Shown piece by piece: positions 16,165-25,057 of a DNA stretch of 64,000 nt. Source of the DNA: Kribbella sp. NBC_00382 (GTDB lineage: Bacteria; Actinomycetota; Actinomycetes; Propionibacteriales; Kribbellaceae); NCBI RefSeq assembly GCF_036067295.1, contig NZ_CP107954.1, positions 6,448,001 through 6,512,000 on the forward strand, read 5' to 3'. The translations under genes were made by a program, and so were the position numbers. The notes beneath the pieces are model-generated. The model was not told the origin of the DNA and did no database searches. It saw nothing but the letters and a program-made list of their open reading frames with translations. Positions within the stretch are counted from its first letter, which is position 1. The number at the start of each line of letters is the position of its first letter.

Positions 16165-18242
16165 CCGACCAGAAGGTAGTGGAGACTCCCGGCGAGGACC
16201 AGCCGGCCGAGACGGTCAAGGCGACCGAGCGTCCGACCAGCGGCCGCGCGTTCGGCCCGCCCGGTGGCATCCCCGGCGACAAGTCGATGAACTTCGTTCC
16301 GTCCGCCAAGCGACTGCTCCGTCGGTTGCGGCCGCACCGGCTGCAGGTGGGCGGGGTGATCCTGCTCGCGATCGCCAGCGTCGGGTTGTCGGTGATCGGC
16401 CCGAAGATCCTCGGCCGCGCCACCGACATCATCTTCGCCGGCGCGATCGGCAAGGTGCTGCCGAAGGAGCTGAGCAAGCAGCAGCTGATCGACCAGCTCC
16501 GGGCTTCCGGCGACAACCGGAAGGCCGACCTGCTCAGCGGGATCGACCTGATCCCCGGCGTCGGCATCGACTTCGATGCCCTGCGCAACGTGTTGATGCT
16601 GGTACTGGCCCTGTACCTCGGGTCGTTCTTCCTGTCCTGGATGCAGGGCTACATCCTCAACGGTGTGGTCCAGCGGACCGTGTTCGAGCTGCGCTCCGAG
16701 GTGGAGGACAAGCTCAACCGGCTGCCGCTGAGCTACTTCGACGGAGCGCCGCGCGGTGAGCTGCTCAGCCGGGTCACCAACGACATCGACAACATCTCGA
16801 CCAGCCTGCAGCAGACGCTGAGCCAGTTGCTCACCTCGCTGCTGACGGTGATCGGCGTGGTCACGCTGATGTTCGTGATCTCGCCGGTACTGGCGCTGAT
16901 CGCACTCGTCACGATCCCGATCTCGATGATCCTGACAGCTGCGATCGCGAAACGCTCGCAGACCCGGTTCGTCGCGCAATGGCGGCATACCGGTGCGCTG
17001 AACGGCCAGATCGAGGAGGCCTTCACCGGCCACGAGCTGGTCAAGGTGTTCGGCCGGCAGAAGGAGATCGAGGCCAGCTTCAAGCAGAAGAACGACGAGC
17101 TGTACCAGGCGTCGTTCGGGGCGCAGTTCATCTCCGGTCTGATCATGCCGTCGATGATGTTCATCGGGAACCTGAACTACGTGGTGATCGCGGTGCTCGG
17201 CGGTCTTCGGGTCGCCAACGGCTCGATGTCGCTGGGTGACGTCCAGGCGTTCATCCAGTACTCCCGGCAGTTCACCCAGCCGCTCACCCAGGTGGCGTCG
17301 ATGGCGAACCTGCTGCAGTCCGGGGTGGCGTCGGCCGAGCGGGTGTTCGAGGTACTGGACGCCGTGGAGCAGGTGCCGGACGACAAGGTGCCGGCCAAGC
17401 TGAACGACTCGCACGGGCGGGTCGAGTTCGAGCACGTGTCGTTCTCGTACTCCGCGGACAAGCCGCTGATCACCGACCTGAGCCTGGTCGCCGAACCGGG
17501 CCAGACGGTCGCGATCGTCGGCCCGACCGGGGCCGGCAAGACCACGCTGGTCAACCTGATCATGCGGTTCTACGAGCTGAACGGCGGCCGGATCACGCTC
17601 GACGGCGTCGACATCACCGAGCTGACCCGGCACGACCTGCGCCGGCGGATCGGGATGGTGCTGCAGGACACCTGGCTGTTCGGCGGCACGATCCGGGACA
17701 ACATCCTGTACGGCAACCTGACCGCGACCGAGGAGGACATGCTCGCCGCCGCCAAGGCGACGTACGTGGACCGCTTCGTGCACAGCCTGCCGGACGGCTA
17801 CGACACGGTCATCGACGAGGAAGGCAGCAACGTCAGCGCCGGTGAGAAGCAGCTGCTCACCATCGCCCGGGCCTTCCTGTCCGACCCGCAACTGCTCATC
17901 CTCGACGAGGCCACCAGCTCGGTCGACACCCGCACGGAGGTCCTGGTCCAGCGCGCCATGGCCGCCCTGCGCTCCGACCGCACCAGCTTCGTCATCGCCC
18001 ACCGGCTCTCCACGATCCGGGACGCGGACCTGATCCTGGTGATGGAGAACGGCTCCATCGTCGAGCAAGGCAACCACCAGCAACTCCTCGCCGTCGACGG
18101 CGCCTACGCCCGCCTCTACAACGCCCAGTTCAGCGGCGCGGTCGCCAACATCGACGAGGAACTGGCCGCAGTAGCAGCAGCCCCCGCCGTCCCCGCAGGC
18201 CCATCCCGCTGGGGCGAAGACGAAGAAGACCTCACTCCCTAG
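16161..18242 (+). CDS. ABC exporter subunit, catalytic partner
   Basis: This is the 693-residue partner of the heterodimer. An extra N-terminal segment of about 45 residues precedes six spans, with an enlarged region between spans 1 and 2 (residues about 100-145). The ATPase domain has Walker A GPTGAGKTT, catalytic Glu in LLILDEATSSVD and switch His in IAHRLSTI, but a non-canonical signature (NVSAGEKQ instead of LSGGQ), so the canonical ATP site pairs this Walker motif with the partner's intact signature. The ATG overlaps the previous stop (ATGA). A strong terminator follows. Confidence 0.93.
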   Translation: MTDQKVVETPGEDQPAETVKATERPTSGRAFGPPGGIPGDKSMNFVPSAKRLLRRLRPHRLQVGGVILLAIASVGLSVIGPKILGRATDIIFAGAIGKVLPKELSKQQLIDQLRASGDNRKADLLSGIDLIPGVGIDFDALRNVLMLVLALYLGSFFLSWMQGYILNGVVQRTVFELRSEVEDKLNRLPLSYFDGAPRGELLSRVTNDIDNISTSLQQTLSQLLTSLLTVIGVVTLMFVISPVLALIALVTIPISMILTAAIAKRSQTRFVAQWRHTGALNGQIEEAFTGHELVKVFGRQKEIEASFKQKNDELYQASFGAQFISGLIMPSMMFIGNLNYVVIAVLGGLRVANGSMSLGDVQAFIQYSRQFTQPLTQVASMANLLQSGVASAERVFEVLDAVEQVPDDKVPAKLNDSHGRVEFEHVSFSYSADKPLITDLSLVAEPGQTVAIVGPTGAGKTTLVNLIMRFYELNGGRITLDGVDITELTRHDLRRRIGMVLQDTWLFGGTIRDNILYGNLTATEEDMLAAAKATYVDRFVHSLPDGYDTVIDEEGSNVSAGEKQLLTIARAFLSDPQLLILDEATSSVDTRTEVLVQRAMAALRSDRTSFVIAHRLSTIRDADLILVMENGSIVEQGNHQQLLAVDGAYARLYNAQFSGAVANIDEELAAVAAAPAVPAGPSRWGEDEEDLTP

Positions 18243-18249
18243 GCCATGG

Positions 18250-18297
18250 ACACCAACGGAGGGGCCTCTCAAAGAAGAGAGGTCCCTCCGTTGGTGT
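18250..18297. terminator. Bidirectional terminator between convergent operons
   Basis: A 21-bp stem containing a single G-T pair (arms 18250-18270 and 18277-18297) closes a 6-nt AAAGAA loop, with short T-rich flanks. It lies between the exporter stop and the convergent M20 gene and can serve both strands. Confidence 0.9.
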
Positions 18298-18305
18298 TTA
18301 CAGGC

Positions 18306-19505
18306 CTACAGCCCGCGGGCGAGGCGGCGTACTGCTAGTTCGGCCAGGAGGGCAGCGGCGTCGGGGAGGACGGAGTCGTCGAAGTCGGCCAAGGGGGAGT
18401 GGTTGTCGGCGGCCGACTCCGGGTCGGCGGCGGCGCAGGCGCTGAGGTTGACGTAGGCGCCGGGGACCTCGTTGAGGACGAAGGACATGTCTTCGGCACC
18501 GCACTCGGCGTGGGCGCGTTCGCGGAAGCGGTCGTTGCCGAACAGGTCGACGATCGCCTGGCGGGCGAAGACGTACTCCGCGGCGTCGTTGACCGTGACC
18601 GGATAGCCGACCCGGTAGTCGGCCTCGACGGTCAGGCCGTGCGCGGCGGCGATGTGCTCGACCACCCGGACGCTCGACTCCTGGACCTTCGCCTGCGCCT
18701 CGACCGAGAAGCTGCGGATGGTGGCGTCGAAGAAGGCGTCATCGGGAATGATGTTCTCCTTCGTGCCGCCGGCGATCTTGCCGACCGTCAGCACGATCGG
18801 GTCGAAGACGTCGAACTGCCGCGTCACCATCGTCTGCAGCGCGCCGACGATCTCGCACAGGACCGGGATCGGGTCCTTGCCGCGATACGGCTCCGAGCCG
18901 TGGGCGCCGGCGCCGACCACGCGCACACTCAGTTGATCGGCCGCCGCCATCAGGGGTCCCGCCTTGCTGTTCCACACGCCGAGCGGGTCACCCGCGGACT
19001 GGACGTGCAGGCAGTACGCCGAATCGACGCGTCGCCCGGCGGCCTCCAGCAGGCCTTCGCGGATCATGATCGGCGCCCCACCCGTGGTCTCCTCACCCGG
19101 CTGGAACATGAAGACGACGTCGCCCGCCAACTCGGAGCGCAGCTCATGCAGGATCTTCACCGCGCCGACCAGACCGGCGACATGCAGATCGTGGCCGCAG
19201 GCATGCATGAGCCCGACATGGGTCGACTTGAACGGCACGTCCACGCGCTCGGTCACGGGCAGCGCGTCCATGTCGCCACGCAGCAACACGACAGGGCCCG
19301 GGCCGGCGCCACCTCGTAGTACGGCGGTGACCGAGGACAACTCCTTGCCCAGCGTGATCTCCAGGTCGAGGCCCTCGAGCGCCTGCAGGATCAGGCCCTG
19401 CGTCTTGGGAAGATCCAGGTCGTACTCCGGTACCTGGTGCAAGGCGCGACGCAGATCGATGATGCTCTCGCCGTACTTCCCGGCAAGCTCGAGCGTGCGA
19501 CTCAT
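18306..19505 (-). CDS. M20-family amidohydrolase (N-acyl amino acid hydrolase type)
   Basis: This 399-residue zinc enzyme belongs to the M20/ArgE-AmhX-type amidohydrolases (IAA-amino acid hydrolase group), which cleave N-acyl amino acids or peptides. Metal-site motifs are HACGHDLH, FQPGEETTGGAP, the AYCLHVQS region and the C-terminal AECGAEDMSFVLNEVPG. The dimerisation domain contains the conserved GAGAHGSEPYRGKDPI. The ATG overlaps the exonuclease stop (ATGA); an upstream in-frame extension of 29 codons is Arg-rich and lies within the other gene. The acyl group is unknown. Confidence 0.9.
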   Translation of the reverse strand: MSRTLELAGKYGESIIDLRRALHQVPEYDLDLPKTQGLILQALEGLDLEITLGKELSSVTAVLRGGAGPGPVVLLRGDMDALPVTERVDVPFKSTHVGLMHACGHDLHVAGLVGAVKILHELRSELAGDVVFMFQPGEETTGGAPIMIREGLLEAAGRRVDSAYCLHVQSAGDPLGVWNSKAGPLMAAADQLSVRVVGAGAHGSEPYRGKDPIPVLCEIVGALQTMVTRQFDVFDPIVLTVGKIAGGTKENIIPDDAFFDATIRSFSVEAQAKVQESSVRVVEHIAAAHGLTVEADYRVGYPVTVNDAAEYVFARQAIVDLFGNDRFRERAHAECGAEDMSFVLNEVPGAYVNLSACAAADPESAADNHSPLADFDDSVLPDAAALLAELAVRRLARGL

Positions 19506-20443
19506 GCGGTTCCCTTCGGGCCGAGGTTGAGTGCGGACATCACGCGTTGGGCGCTGCCGCCGAGTTCGAGCAGTTCGACCAGGTCGAGCCACTTCTCCGG
19601 GTCGTGCACCTGCGTCGGCATCGCCGCGTCGAAGGTACCGACCGGTGCGTCCTTGGCGACCGCGACGACCTTCGGCGCGACGTCGAGGTAGTCGCTGGAG
19701 TCGAGGATCTTGCGCTTGACCGACGGCGACATCGGCGTACCCGGGTCGGCCGCGGCCTTGCGGATGGAGTCGAGGTCGCCGTACGCCGTGATCAGCGAGG
19801 CGGCCGTCTTGTCACCGACGCCCTTGACGCCGGGCAGCCCGTCCGACGCGTCACCACGGAGGGTGGCGTAATCGGCGTACCGGTTGGCGGGGATCTCGTA
19901 CTTCGCGAGTAGCGCCTTCTCGTCGTACACGTCCGCGCGGCCTACCCCCTTGGCGGCGGTGTAGATGATCCGGATGCCGCGCGAGTCGTCGATCAGCTGG
20001 AAGAGGTCGCGGTCGCCGGTGACCACGTCGACCGGCATCGTCGACTGGTGCGACAGCGTCCCGATCACGTCGTCGGCCTCGTGGTCGGCCGCCCCGACGA
20101 TGGCGATGCCGAGCGCTTCGAGGCAGGCGCGGATGTACGGCACCTGCACCTCGAGCCGGTCCGGTACGTCCTCGACCTGCTCACCGCCGGTGGCGACGAA
20201 CTCGACCCGCTGCGCCTTGTACGACGGGATCAGCGCCACCCGCCAGGACGGCCGCCAGTTGTCGTCCCAGCAGGCGACGATATGCGTCGGCCGATGGTTC
20301 TCCACCAGCCGCGCGATGAAGTCGAGCAGCCCACGGACCGCGTTCGTCGGCGTCCCGTCGGCGGCTTTCATCGTGTCGGGAACGCCGAAGAAGGCGCGGA
20401 AATAGAGCGACGCGGTGTCCAGCAACATCAACCTGTCAGCCAT
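19502..20443 (-). CDS. 5'-3' exonuclease (PolA N-terminal domain type)
   Basis: This 313-residue protein is a stand-alone 5' nuclease like the N-terminal domain of DNA polymerase I. Acidic metal ligands are visible in MLLDTASLYFRAFF, the CWDDNWRPSWR region (with the helical-arch sequence IPSYKAQR), ADHEADDVIGTL and VVTGDRDLFQLI. A helix-hairpin-helix appears in DGLPGVKGVGDKTAASLI. It would remove RNA primers or flaps and act in repair or replication. It is co-translated with the M20 gene, with which no functional link is obvious. Confidence 0.92.
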   Translation of the reverse strand: MADRLMLLDTASLYFRAFFGVPDTMKAADGTPTNAVRGLLDFIARLVENHRPTHIVACWDDNWRPSWRVALIPSYKAQRVEFVATGGEQVEDVPDRLEVQVPYIRACLEALGIAIVGAADHEADDVIGTLSHQSTMPVDVVTGDRDLFQLIDDSRGIRIIYTAAKGVGRADVYDEKALLAKYEIPANRYADYATLRGDASDGLPGVKGVGDKTAASLITAYGDLDSIRKAAADPGTPMSPSVKRKILDSSDYLDVAPKVVAVAKDAPVGTFDAAMPTQVHDPEKWLDLVELLELGGSAQRVMSALNLGPKGTA

Positions 20444-20481
20444 GGCGTGATGCTTTCACATCATCCGCCGACATCCGCGAA

Positions 20482-21924
20482 TCAGTCTGTCAGGGCAGCC
20501 ATCCAGGACTCCACTTCGGTGGAGGTGCGGGGGAGGGTGGCTGACAGGTTCACGTGGCCGGTGGGGGTGACGAGGAGGTCGTCTTCGATCCGGACGCCGA
20601 TGCCGCGGAACTCCGCCGGTACGGTCAGGTCGTCCTGTTGGAAGTACAGGCCTGGTTCGACGGTCAGCACCATGCCGGGTTCGAGTTCGCAGTCGACGTA
20701 GGTCGCGGTTCTGGCCTGGGCGCAGTCGTGGACGTCGAGTCCGAGCATGTGGCCGGTGCCGGCCATGGTGAAACGCCGTTGAAGGCCGAGCTCGTAGACA
20801 CGGTCGGCGGGGCCGTCCAGGAATCCCCAGTCGACCAAGTGGGCGGCCAGGACACGCTGGGCCGCCTCGTGGAAGTCGCGGTAGCGGGCACCAGGTCCGA
20901 CCGCGGCCATTCCGGCCTCCTGCGCCTCGTGGACAGCGTCGTAGATGTCGCGCTGCAAGGGTGAGAAGCGGCCGCTGATCGGGAGCGTCCTGGTGACGTC
21001 GGCGGTGTACAGGTCGTTGGTCTCGACGCCGGCGTCGAGGAGCAGAAGTTCGCCCGGCCGGACCGGGCCGTCGTTGCGGACCCAGTGCATGATCGTCGCG
21101 TGCGGACCGGCCGCGCAGATCGTGCCGTAGCCGACTCCGTTGCCTTCCAGCCGGGCCCGGCGGTTGAACGTTCCTTCGATCCAGCGTTCCGAGGTGGCGA
21201 TCGCGGTGGTCAGATCGCGGGCGGCGTCCTCGAATCCGCGGGTTGTCGCGGTGCAGGCGAACCGGAGTTGCTCGATCTCCCACGGATCCTTGATCAGCCG
21301 GAGCTCGGCGAGGAACTCGCCCAGCTCCGTGTCTCGGTCGGGGTCGGTGCCCAGTCGCTGATCCAGCGCCGCGTCGTGTCCCTGGTGCAACCGGGTCGGG
21401 ACCGATGAGGTGGTGAGGTCGTCGACAAGGTTGCCGATATCGCGGCACGGCAGGCCGAGCAGCTGTTCGGCTTCCTCCAGGGCGTGTCGACGGCCGACCC
21501 ACAACTCGCCGGTGGCGGCGTTGAGCCAGAACTCTCCGTTCTCACGGCTCGACCGCGGCAACAGGTACGCGACCGGCTCGTGTCCACCTTCCGGCATCGG
21601 GTTGAGAACCAGGGCGGCATCAGGCGTCTGATCGCCGGTCAGGTGGGTGTAGGCGCTTGACGGGCGGAAGGCATAGAGGTCGTCGTTCGACCTGATCTTC
21701 AAGGTGCCGGCCGGGATCACGAGCCGCTCGCCGGGGAACCTCGCGGACAGGGCGTCGCGGCGGGCCGCGGCGTACGGCGCCTGGGCTTCCGGAGCGAGAT
21801 CGAGTTGCTGGGAGTCGGCCCATCCGGTCCGCATCAGCGCGGCGAGTTCATCCGTCACTCCGTCGTACAACCCCTTGCGACGGCCTGTCGGCCTCCGATA
21901 GCTCATGCCCACCCCATTCATCAT
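20482..21924 (-). CDS. Xaa-Pro aminopeptidase (aminopeptidase P, M24B)
   Basis: This 480-residue peptidase has an N-terminal aminopeptidase P domain (AYTHLTGDQTPDAALVL) and a C-terminal pita-bread fold with the five metal ligands: Asp in LLLDAGVETNDLY and in TADVTRTLP, His in GTGHMLGLDVHD, Glu in LTVEPGLYF and Glu in GVRIEDDLLV. It releases N-terminal residues preceding proline and is cytoplasmic. Three in-frame ATGs lie near the start (21924, 21921 and 21906); the last has the better GG-rich ribosome site, so the protein may begin MSYRRPTGRRKG. A good promoter lies just upstream. Confidence 0.92.
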   Translation of the reverse strand: MMNGVGMSYRRPTGRRKGLYDGVTDELAALMRTGWADSQQLDLAPEAQAPYAAARRDALSARFPGERLVIPAGTLKIRSNDDLYAFRPSSAYTHLTGDQTPDAALVLNPMPEGGHEPVAYLLPRSSRENGEFWLNAATGELWVGRRHALEEAEQLLGLPCRDIGNLVDDLTTSSVPTRLHQGHDAALDQRLGTDPDRDTELGEFLAELRLIKDPWEIEQLRFACTATTRGFEDAARDLTTAIATSERWIEGTFNRRARLEGNGVGYGTICAAGPHATIMHWVRNDGPVRPGELLLLDAGVETNDLYTADVTRTLPISGRFSPLQRDIYDAVHEAQEAGMAAVGPGARYRDFHEAAQRVLAAHLVDWGFLDGPADRVYELGLQRRFTMAGTGHMLGLDVHDCAQARTATYVDCELEPGMVLTVEPGLYFQQDDLTVPAEFRGIGVRIEDDLLVTPTGHVNLSATLPRTSTEVESWMAALTD

Positions 21925-21942
21925 TCGACCTGACAGTCGTTC

Positions 21943-21971
21943 ACTGTAACGAACGGATCGAGGCTTGTCAG
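21943..21971 (-). promoter_or_regulatory. Sigma-70-like promoter of the Xaa-Pro aminopeptidase gene
   Basis: On the minus strand CTGACA (21971-21966) and TACAGT (21948-21943) are 17 nt apart, a near-consensus vegetative promoter. The implied start is about 10-15 nt from the first candidate ATG. Confidence 0.55.
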
Positions 21972-22076
21972 GCCTGAAGCGTTCAGCACGATGAACATCT
22001 GATCAGTTCCTGGCAGGCGCAAGCTTGATCCCTGTCCACGGCCGGCGATCAAATGCTGGGGAACGGTTTCTCAGAG

Positions 22077-22082
22077 TAAGGT
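22077..22082 (+). promoter_or_regulatory. Candidate -10 for a leaderless Lrp-family mRNA
   Basis: TAAGGT fits the TANNNT pattern and lies exactly 6 nt before the ATG of the Lrp-type gene, which has no Shine-Dalgarno. This spacing is typical of actinobacterial leaderless transcripts. No good -35 is visible. Confidence 0.4.
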
Positions 22083-22088
22083 CTGCGC

Positions 22089-22529
22089 ATGGAGGACCTG
22101 GATCGGAAGATCGTTGAGTTGCTCGCGTCGGACGGGCGGATGAGCTTTACCGACCTGGGGAAGGCGACCGGGCTGTCGACGTCGGCGGTGCACCAGCGGG
22201 TCAAGCGGCTGGAGCAGCGGGGGATCATCCTGGGGTATGCGGCAACCATCGACCACACCGCGCTCGACCTGCCGTTGACCGCGCTGATCTCGATCCGGCC
22301 GATCGATCCGTCCCAGCCGGACGACTCGCCGGAGCGGCTGCGGGAGGTACCGGAGATCGAGTCCTGCTACTCGGTGGCCGGCGACTCCAGCTACATCCTG
22401 ATCGTCCGGGTTGCGACGCCGTACGCGCTGGAGCAATTGCTGGCCGTGATCCGCGCCCGTGCCAACGTCTCCACCACGACGACCATCGTGCTCAGTACGC
22501 CGTACGAGCGCCGCCCACCCGCGCTCTAG
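22089..22529 (+). CDS. Lrp/AsnC-family transcriptional regulator
   Basis: This 146-residue regulator has the typical N-terminal helix-turn-helix (MEDLDRKIVELLASDGRMSFTDLGKATGLSTSAVHQRVKRLEQRGII) and a C-terminal RAM domain with the ligand-binding pattern VPEIESCYSVAGDSSYILIVRV. Family members sense amino acids and control their metabolism. It is divergent from the Xaa-Pro peptidase gene, whose product releases amino acids, so local regulation is possible (inference). Confidence 0.92.
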   Translation: MEDLDRKIVELLASDGRMSFTDLGKATGLSTSAVHQRVKRLEQRGIILGYAATIDHTALDLPLTALISIRPIDPSQPDDSPERLREVPEIESCYSVAGDSSYILIVRVATPYALEQLLAVIRARANVSTTTTIVLSTPYERRPPAL

Positions 22530-22552
22530 TCCTTCTGCGCTCTAGTCCTTCT
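22521..22552. repeat. 16-bp tandem duplication spanning two convergent stop codons
   Basis: GCGCTCTAGTCCTTCT occurs twice in tandem (22521-22536 and 22537-22552). The first copy carries the TAG of the Lrp gene and the second the TAG (minus strand) of the methyltransferase gene. Confidence 0.9.
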
Positions 22553-23171
22553 GGGCGAACAGCGACAGATACGACCGACCCGGCTTGGTCCCCGGCTCGA
22601 CCAGCTCCGCGGTGATCGTGAAACCCGCGGCCCGGACCAGGTCGACGATCCGGTCCGGCGGCTGGATGAACGACTCGTACGAGACCGGCACACCGCCGTA
22701 ACCCTTCGACCCCTGGATGCGGTCCTCGTCGCCCGCATGGCTGCCGATCAACAGCCGTCCACCCGGCGCGAGCACGCGATGGAAGCCTGCGAATACACCA
22801 GGCAGCTCATCCGGCGGCAGGTGGTGGATCGAGTACCACGCGATCAGCCCGGCCAGCGAGCCGTCGGCCAGCTCGAGGGACGTCATCGAGCCGACCTCGA
22901 ACACCAGCTCCGGGTACGCCGCGCGCGCGATCTCCACCATCCGCGGCGCCAGGTCGATGCCCCGGATCTCCACTCCGAGCGACGCCAGGTGACTCGAGAT
23001 ATGCCCCGGCCCGCACCCGATCTCGGCGACCGGCCCGTCCACCAGCTCCGCGAACGCCCCGAGCACCGCCCGCATCATCGGGTTGCCCTCCAGCAGACCG
23101 GACACGAATTCGGTGTAGTTCTCGGCGACAGCGTCGTACGACGCCCTGGTGGCGGCAAGGTGGTCGGTCAC
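22542..23171 (-). CDS. Class I SAM-dependent methyltransferase
   Basis: This 209-residue protein binds S-adenosylmethionine through motif I (PVAEIGCGPGHISSHL), with the acidic residue of motif II in IRGIDLAPRMVEIAR and motif IV/post-I in LAGLIAWYSIHHLP. It begins at a GTG (VTDHLAATRASYDAVAENY); no ATG or good Shine-Dalgarno is nearby, and the alternative long upstream frame runs through the neighbouring gene. It is a clear paralogue of the methyltransferase at 61537-62154. Substrate unknown. Confidence 0.85.
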   Translation of the reverse strand: MTDHLAATRASYDAVAENYTEFVSGLLEGNPMMRAVLGAFAELVDGPVAEIGCGPGHISSHLASLGVEIRGIDLAPRMVEIARAAYPELVFEVGSMTSLELADGSLAGLIAWYSIHHLPPDELPGVFAGFHRVLAPGGRLLIGSHAGDEDRIQGSKGYGGVPVSYESFIQPPDRIVDLVRAAGFTITAELVEPGTKPGRSYLSLFAQKD

Positions 23172-23200
23172 GCCCAGGAGGCTAGCGGTCGGCGGGGCCT

Positions 23201-23530
23201 TCAGTCGTCCGTACTCCGCTGGTGTTCGGTGCCGGTGTCGAAGAAGGTGTCGAGGTACTTCTCCGGGGCGAGCGTGCTGCTGCGGATCAGGGAGTAGACC
23301 TCGGTCCCTTGGAGGATCTGGTTGACGTCGTCGCCGAGGTAGAAGCATTGCGCCAGGCCGAGGTAGGCCCAGTCGGTGTCCTCGATGTAGTCGAGCGCCT
23401 CGTTCTCCGCCAAGGCGATCGCCGCATCGAAGTCGTCCGCGCGCCAGAGCGTGATCCGCTCCTCGTACGGCGAGTCGTCCGCCCTGATGCCGTTCAGTTG
23501 GAAGATGCAGCGAACGCTGTACCACCCCAT
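23201..23530 (-). CDS. DUF4288-like protein
   Basis: This small acidic protein of 109 residues begins MGWYSVRCIFQLNG and contains YEERITLWRADDFDAAIALAENEALDYI, the pattern I associate with DUF4288 proteins (no known function). An ATG five codons upstream (MGVGS) is possible but has its purine-rich site too close. No membrane segment or signal is visible. Confidence 0.7.
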   Translation of the reverse strand: MGWYSVRCIFQLNGIRADDSPYEERITLWRADDFDAAIALAENEALDYIEDTDWAYLGLAQCFYLGDDVNQILQGTEVYSLIRSSTLAPEKYLDTFFDTGTEHQRSTDD

Positions 23531-23671
23531 CGAACCCACCCCCATTCCCCTGTCCGACGACCCTAGCGCCTCCGGACCATTCCCTGCCGGGGATTCACGA
23601 CTGACCCGCGCGGCGGCGATAGTTGATCCTCGGCGCGACACACTCCACACCGTGCCGGACAGGTACGGGGC

Positions 23672-24232
23672 ATGACGAATCGTTCACGCGGTCCCGATCG
23701 AGAGGCCCGGTTCACCGCGCTCTATCACGCGACCTACGCGGATCTGATCCGCTTCGCCCGCCGCCGGGCGCATCCCACCCACGCCGACGACATCGTCGCA
23801 GAGGCCTTCCTGGTCGCGTGGCGTCGCCTGGACGACGTACCGGCCGGTCCGCTGGATGCCCGAGCGTGGCTGTTCGGGATCGCCCGGCACACGATGCTGA
23901 ACGCCCGCCGCGGGGACGAACGCCAGCAGGCACTCGCCGTCCGGCTCGCCGAGACGACCGCCGCCCCACCAGGCATCGACGCCGATCTCGTGGCAGCACA
24001 GCTCGACCTCAAGACAGCCTGGAACCAGCTGTCGGCCGTCCACCAGGAGGCGCTCGCGCTTGCTGCTCTGGAGGACCTGGCCGCGCCTCAGGCGGCAGTG
24101 GTCCTCGGTATCTCACCGGTCGCTTTCCGGCTACGTCTCAGCCGCGCCCGCCGTGCCTTGCGCCTGCAGCTCGGCCACCTCCCGCGAACAGCTCCCGCTC
24201 CCGCGGGCATCCCCGAAGGGCAGATCTCATGA
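23672..24232 (+). CDS. ECF-type RNA polymerase sigma factor
   Basis: This 186-residue sigma factor has region 2 (LYHATYADLIRFARRRAHPTHADDIVAEAFLVAWRRLDDVP, with ARAWLFGIARH completing 2.4) and region 4 (LSAVHQEALALAALEDLAAPQAAVVLGISPVAFRLRLSRARRAL). Its stop overlaps the ATG of a membrane-protein gene (ATGA), repeating the arrangement at 6111-7501 with unrelated proteins. Confidence 0.9.
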   Translation: MTNRSRGPDREARFTALYHATYADLIRFARRRAHPTHADDIVAEAFLVAWRRLDDVPAGPLDARAWLFGIARHTMLNARRGDERQQALAVRLAETTAAPPGIDADLVAAQLDLKTAWNQLSAVHQEALALAALEDLAAPQAAVVLGISPVAFRLRLSRARRALRLQLGHLPRTAPAPAGIPEGQIS

Positions 24233-25002
24233 CCCGCATCGACGAACTGGCCGTCCTGAAGACGCTCGACCCGGCGGAAGGTGACGTCGACCTGTACTGC
24301 CCGCGCGCCATCGCAGACCTCGAACGCATCCTCGCGACAGACCCGGCGGTGTCGACGACGCAGCCGTGGAAGAGTCGGCGCAAGCGCGTCGCGTTGGGCA
24401 TCGGTCTGGTCGCCGCCGCGACGACCGCCGCCTTCGTCCTACCGTCGCTGTTCGGTGGCGACCAGGCGATCGCCAACTGGACCGCCGAACCCGCAGCGCT
24501 GTCGGCGGACGGCACCGCGAAGGCCGCGGCGACCTGCCGCACCAAGATGGGAGCCGCTGACCCGAGCTTCCGCAACGGGCTGTCGACCGCGACCGTCGCG
24601 ATCTCGGAGCGGCGTGGGCCCTGGTCCATGGTCGTGCTGACCAATCGGGCCGGCCTGAACGTCCTGTGCATCGATGACCGGCGGGAACCAGGGACGCGGT
24701 GGTTCATGGGTTCCATCGGCTCGGGTACCGAGCGCCCTGGTCGGCGCGGACTCGAGGTGATCAACTTCGGGACGGCCACTTTGGACGGGAGAGCCTTGTC
24801 CGTCGCAGTCGGACTCGCCGGAAGCGACGTCACCGGGGTTTCCTATTCCAGCCCGACCCACGGCAAGGTGAAGGGGACGGTGACCAGCGGACAGTTCGCG
24901 CTCTGGTTGCCGGGTAAGGACATGGAGAACGCCGGTGACGTCGGTGTAGCGCTGCAGGTGACGTACCGGGACGGCGGTACGGCCACCGTGAAGGTGCCCT
25001 GA
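24229..25002 (+). CDS. Single-span membrane protein coupled to an ECF sigma factor
   Basis: I do not recognise a named family for this 257-residue protein. It starts MTRIDELAVLKTLDPAEGDVDLYCPRAI, has a basic stretch (KSRRKR) and one membrane span around residues 50-70 (VALGIGLVAAATTAAFVLPSLF), then an extracellular domain of about 185 residues. The N-terminal part is short (about 50 residues) and lacks a ZAS zinc motif. Coupling to the sigma factor suggests a role in its control or signal sensing. It is followed by a strong terminator. Confidence 0.75.
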   Translation: MTRIDELAVLKTLDPAEGDVDLYCPRAIADLERILATDPAVSTTQPWKSRRKRVALGIGLVAAATTAAFVLPSLFGGDQAIANWTAEPAALSADGTAKAAATCRTKMGAADPSFRNGLSTATVAISERRGPWSMVVLTNRAGLNVLCIDDRREPGTRWFMGSIGSGTERPGRRGLEVINFGTATLDGRALSVAVGLAGSDVTGVSYSSPTHGKVKGTVTSGQFALWLPGKDMENAGDVGVALQVTYRDGGTATVKVP

Positions 25003-25011
25003 GGTACCTCT

Positions 25012-25052
25012 TCCGCTGGTGTCGTCATCCCCTGTCGGACGACACCAGCGGA
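25012..25052. terminator. Bidirectional terminator between the sigma-factor operon and kamA
   Basis: A perfect 15-bp stem (25012-25026 and 25038-25052) with an 11-nt loop lies between convergent stops at 25002 and 25058. Confidence 0.85.
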
Positions 25053-25057
25053 CAGGC

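Noticed and set aside
15906..18272. 788-residue open frame on the minus strand
   Set aside because: It is antisense to the ABC exporter genes, rich in Arg/Asp/Val/Gln from reversed GC-rich codons, and has no family motif.
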